Shown piece by piece: positions 12,153 through 14,924 of a stretch of DNA of 14,924 bases (position 1 is the stretch's first letter; each line of letters starts with the position of its first letter). Where the stretch lies: assembly GCA_902795625.1 (NCBI GenBank), contig CADBLW010000330.1, positions 1 to 14,924 of the forward strand. The letters run 5' to 3'. The notes beneath the pieces are model-generated. The model was not told where the DNA came from. It ran no database searches and worked only from the letters and a program-made list of their open reading frames with translations. The translations under genes and the position numbers were made by a program. Source of the stretch: an uncultured Lachnospiraceae bacterium (GTDB taxonomy: Bacteria > Bacillota > Clostridia > Lachnospirales > Lachnospiraceae).

Positions 12153-14924
12153 TCAAATCTCGGATTCGCGCTTTCTGTTGCTGTACATTGCTGCGGAAGC
12201 AGCGATCATTGCAAGGAGCAGAAGAATGAACCATACGGTCACAGCGCCGGTATCGGACGTCTTAGGAGTATCCTCCTTCGGCTCTTCCTTCTTCTCTTCC
12301 TGCTTGGGCTCTTCCTTCTTCTCTTCCTGCTTCGGCTCTTCCTTCTTCTCCTCAGCAAACTTCGGAACAGTGATATCTACAGATACGGTACCGTCCTTGA
12401 AGTTCACGGTGATCGTGTGGGTGCCTTCGCCGAGGGACTTGATGTAATCCTTATGCAGGTTGAGCTTCAGGCTGCCGGATGCAGCATCGTATGCGTTAAC
12501 ATCAACAACCTTATCCTTGTAAACAAGGTTCATGAAGAGGGAGAACGTGATCTGATCATCATAGGAACGATGAACAGTAAGCTTCATGTCGTTCTCGCCG
12601 TCCCAGGTGGTGTCACCCTCAACGGTGTAAACCGGAGCCGGGTTAACAGCGATATTGTAGTTGCCGGTGATGCCCTGGCCGTTGATCGTCAGCGTGAGGC
12701 TTGCGATCGGCTTGGAGCTGTCGAAACCGGTAACCATCTCTTCCGTTACAGCAGTTCTCTTCTCGGTGCCGTCGGTCATCTTAACAACAACTTCAACACC
12801 GGTGAGATCGATCTTATCACCAACAAGATAATCCTTCTTTGCGTTGTCAAGACCGGTAAGGGAAACTTCCTTAACACCGGGTACAAGCTTGTCAACGGTA
12901 ACTGTGGTCTTGGAAAGCTCAGTTCCGCAAACCTGGCATTTTACGACTTCATCATAGCTTCCTGCGGAAGTGTAGGTAGGATCAACCTTGTTCTCGTGCG
13001 TTGCAGCACCGGGCTTGTGATCCTTCATTGCGATCTCGATCGTCTTGCGGGAAAGAACCTCGCCGCAGATCTCGCAGTAAATTACGGTATCATAGGAACC
13101 CTTAGCCGTGCATGTGGAGTCCTTGAAGTTCTCGGTTACAGCAGCCTTTTCCTTGTGACCGTGTGCCTTAACGGTGATCGTCTCACGGGAGATGACCTCA
13201 CCGCAGTCTTCGCAGTAGATCACGGAGTCATAGGAACCGTTCTCCGTGCAGGTTGCCTTCTTCTCATTCTCGGTAACAGCCTTGCCTGCTACATGATCGC
13301 CGGTAGCCGGGATCTCAACGGTCGTGCTGGACATCTTCTCGCCGCAGACCTTGCAGTAGATAACCGACTCATAGGAACCGGGCTTATCGCAGGTCGGCTC
13401 AACACGCTTCTCTTCCTTTGCCTCGCCGGGAACGTGACCCTTTGCCGGGATCGTCTCGGTAACGCTGGAGAGCTTCTCGCCGCATCCGACGCAGTAAATT
13501 ACGGACTTGTAGGAACCGGGCTCCGTGCAGGTAGCCTCAACAAGGCCTTCCTGAACCGGCTCGCCTCCTACATGGTTAAGCTGAGGGATGGTAACCGTCT
13601 CGGACTCGTAGTAATCGCAGCCCTTGTTCTGACAGTGCTTAACAAGATCATAGGAACCTGCCTCTGTGCAGGATGCATTCTTCTTGTTCTCCTCGACAGC
13701 ATTGCCGAGCTTGTGACCAAGCTTAGGGATAATCTTAGTCTCTGTCGAAGTGTAATCACAGTTCTTGCACTTCTTTACAAGATCATAGGAACCGTCTTCC
13801 GTGCAGGTCGCCGGCTTGACATTCGCCTCTACGGCTTCGCCGAGATCATGAGCCAGCTTTCCGTTGTTTACTGTCTCAACGTACTCTTCGTAATCACAGT
13901 TCTCGCACTTCTTATAAACGTCATACGTACCATCCTGCGTGCAGGACGCTTCTACTTCATTCTTCTTAAGCTCAATGCTCATTACGTGGCCGGCCGCCTT
14001 GATAACGCCCTCGCCGACCTTCTCAGAGTATTCGCAGCCGTCTCTCTGGCAGTCCTTCATAAGGACATAAGCGCCAGCTTCCGTGCAGGTTGCTTCCTTG
14101 GTCACTACCTGGTATTCCTCACCAAGATCATGTCCCAGAGCTTCCGTATTAACGGTCTCCTGAGCGTACTCTTCCTTGCATCTGCCGCAGAAGTAATGTA
14201 CCTCAACCTCACCTTCTTCCGTGCAGGTTGCTTTCTTGATCGTATTCTCAACAGTCTTACCGTTCTCGTTGGTATGTCCGAGAGGCTGAACATTGATCGG
14301 TTCAGTACTGATTACAGTTTTGCACGTTTCACAGTACGACACTAAATTATTGTGACCGTATTCCGTACAGGTAGGCTCATCAACGACTACTTCCTCTGTT
14401 ACAATTTTGTGATTACGGCACCACTTAGCGTAAACAGTAGTCTTTTCTGTGATCAGTTTATCAAAGTCAAACTCTTTCTTGCATTCCTTGTCCGAATACC
14501 ATCCGAGGAACTGATGATCCGTATGACCGTTAAGGCAGACAGGATCAGCAGGCTTGCTCACCTTAGATCCTACCGGAATGCTTACCGTTTTGTTGTAGTA
14601 ATATCCATGGTAGTATCCACCGTACGCATATACAAAAGTCACATCAACCGTCTCAACCGGCTTTTCCTTCCAGATCGCATACAGAACAGTATTGCCTTTA
14701 ATCTTGGTGTTTTTGAAATCAAACGCTGTGCCGTTCTTGTTAGTGGACCAGTACTGGAAAATGTATTTCTCATCCTCCGGAACAGTCTCCGGGCTCGTTG
14801 CAAACTGGCCGCTAAGAACCTTCTGATCCTCCGGCGTATCGGAAGCGTTGCCCTTTCCGTTCAGGTCAAAGCTTACGGTATAAACATCAGCGAACTTCGC
14901 ATACAGCGTCAAAGGAGCCGTGAT
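12153..14924 (-). CDS. Wall-anchored surface protein with Cys/His repeats (N-terminus cut by window edge)
   Basis: The last 923 residues of a longer protein; the frame is open at the window edge. In order (numbered from the edge): two InlB/Listeria-Bacteroides repeats (about 8-86 and 92-168, each ending LYA.W or VYAKW); eleven Cys/His repeats (183-683); an Ig-like domain of the Big_3 type (684-761, YLVGDKIDLTGVEV); a beta domain resembling CBM_X2 (764-855); a charged stalk of three EEKKEEPKQ-like units (858-883); then TPKTSDTG (887-894), a hydrophobic helix (895-914) and NRKRE. The end fits a sortase signal, with PKTSD in place of LPXTG. Likely role is adhesion or host or matrix contact, which is inferred. 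The signal peptide and start lie outside the window. Confidence 0.9.
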   Translation of the reverse strand: MTAPLTLYAKFADVYTVSFDLNGKGNASDTPEDQKVLSGQFATSPETVPEDEKYIFQYWSTNKNGTAFDFKNTKIKGNTVLYAIWKEKPVETVDVTFVYAYGGYYHGYYYNKTVSIPVGSKVSKPADPVCLNGHTDHQFLGWYSDKECKKEFDFDKLITEKTTVYAKWCRNHKIVTEEVVVDEPTCTEYGHNNLVSYCETCKTVISTEPINVQPLGHTNENGKTVENTIKKATCTEEGEVEVHYFCGRCKEEYAQETVNTEALGHDLGEEYQVVTKEATCTEAGAYVLMKDCQRDGCEYSEKVGEGVIKAAGHVMSIELKKNEVEASCTQDGTYDVYKKCENCDYEEYVETVNNGKLAHDLGEAVEANVKPATCTEDGSYDLVKKCKNCDYTSTETKIIPKLGHKLGNAVEENKKNASCTEAGSYDLVKHCQNKGCDYYESETVTIPQLNHVGGEPVQEGLVEATCTEPGSYKSVIYCVGCGEKLSSVTETIPAKGHVPGEAKEEKRVEPTCDKPGSYESVIYCKVCGEKMSSTTVEIPATGDHVAGKAVTENEKKATCTENGSYDSVIYCEDCGEVISRETITVKAHGHKEKAAVTENFKDSTCTAKGSYDTVIYCEICGEVLSRKTIEIAMKDHKPGAATHENKVDPTYTSAGSYDEVVKCQVCGTELSKTTVTVDKLVPGVKEVSLTGLDNAKKDYLVGDKIDLTGVEVVVKMTDGTEKRTAVTEEMVTGFDSSKPIASLTLTINGQGITGNYNIAVNPAPVYTVEGDTTWDGENDMKLTVHRSYDDQITFSLFMNLVYKDKVVDVNAYDAASGSLKLNLHKDYIKSLGEGTHTITVNFKDGTVSVDITVPKFAEEKKEEPKQEEKKEEPKQEEKKEEPKEDTPKTSDTGAVTVWFILLLLAMIAASAAMYSNRKRESEI
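12276..12353 (-). repeat. 27-nt tandem repeats coding for the EEKKEEPKQ stalk
   Basis: Almost three near-identical 27-nt units encode residues 858-883 of the surface protein, a charged Glu/Lys/Pro spacer just before the anchor. Near-identity at DNA level suggests recent expansion by slippage. Confidence 0.85.
12876..14378 (-). repeat. Eleven tandem repeats of 44-48 codons with conserved Cys/His
   Basis: Residues 183-683 of the surface protein. The typical unit reads ATCTEAGSYDxVxYCxxCG, then SxxTxxIPxxGH. Ten units keep all four polar residues; the last has Tyr for the first Cys and no final His. The first Cys positions are 186, 234, 280, 328, 374, 419, 466, 512, 559 and 605. Copies 7-10 are most alike, including at DNA level, while copies 1-4 have diverged. 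Confidence 0.9.

Noticed and set aside
12417..14345. 642-codon plus-strand frame
   Set aside because: Antisense to the repeat region of the surface protein; its apparent repeats mirror the repeats of the real gene.
12876..14378. CRISPR-like array
   Set aside because: The repeats are about 140 nt, coding, in frame and diverged, without unique spacers.

Overview
The window looks like chromosomal DNA of a Gram-positive, low-to-mid GC Clostridia-type bacterium, most likely a gut or rumen Lachnospiraceae. This is an inference. The evidence is strong GGAGG-type ribosome binding sites, sigma-A-like promoters, a secreted SH3b autolysin with Thr/Pro linkers, a sortase-type wall anchor of the PKTSD kind, and Bacillus/Clostridia-type NagB and alanine dehydrogenase. 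All nine protein genes lie on the minus strand, so transcription runs from high to low coordinates. Two genes are cut by the window edges: a DegV-family protein at the left edge (C-terminus missing) and a large surface protein at the right edge (N-terminus missing).

In order of transcription: (1) 14924-12153 is a wall-anchored protein with two InlB-type repeats, eleven Cys/His repeats, an Ig-like domain, a second beta domain and a TPKTSD anchor, followed by a strong terminator. (2) 11998-9230 is a monocistronic secreted N-acetylglucosaminidase with four SH3b domains, its own promoter and its own terminator. (3) 9220-8387 is a long gene-poor stretch. It holds nested inverted repeats, a duplicated G-rich module, and an orphan plus-strand transcription unit with a near-consensus promoter, hairpins and an intrinsic terminator. 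(4) 8386-5043 is an amino-sugar operon: nagB, glmM and a NahK-like sugar 1-kinase, closed by a terminator that abuts the last stop codon. (5) 4852-3256 is alanine dehydrogenase and a hotdog thioesterase, closed by a terminator. (6) 2947-902 is threonine synthase, with a clear promoter, and a small membrane exporter-family protein. (7) 746-1 is degV.

Functionally, the centre of the window concerns amino sugars and the cell wall. The secreted glucosaminidase cleaves peptidoglycan outside the cell. The operon handles GlcNAc/GlcN phosphates inside, with NagB leading to glycolysis, GlmM to UDP-GlcNAc, and the kinase probably making an N-acetylhexosamine 1-phosphate. Alanine dehydrogenase could use alanine, another wall component, but that link is speculative. 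No sortase, transport system or NagA deacetylase is in the window.

The least explained features are the plus-strand unit at 8738-8951, the nested palindromic element at 8973-9149 with its duplicated flanking module, and the regular C-x11-C-x2-C-x15-H repeats of the surface protein. No tRNA, rRNA, CRISPR array, insertion sequence or recognised riboswitch was seen.
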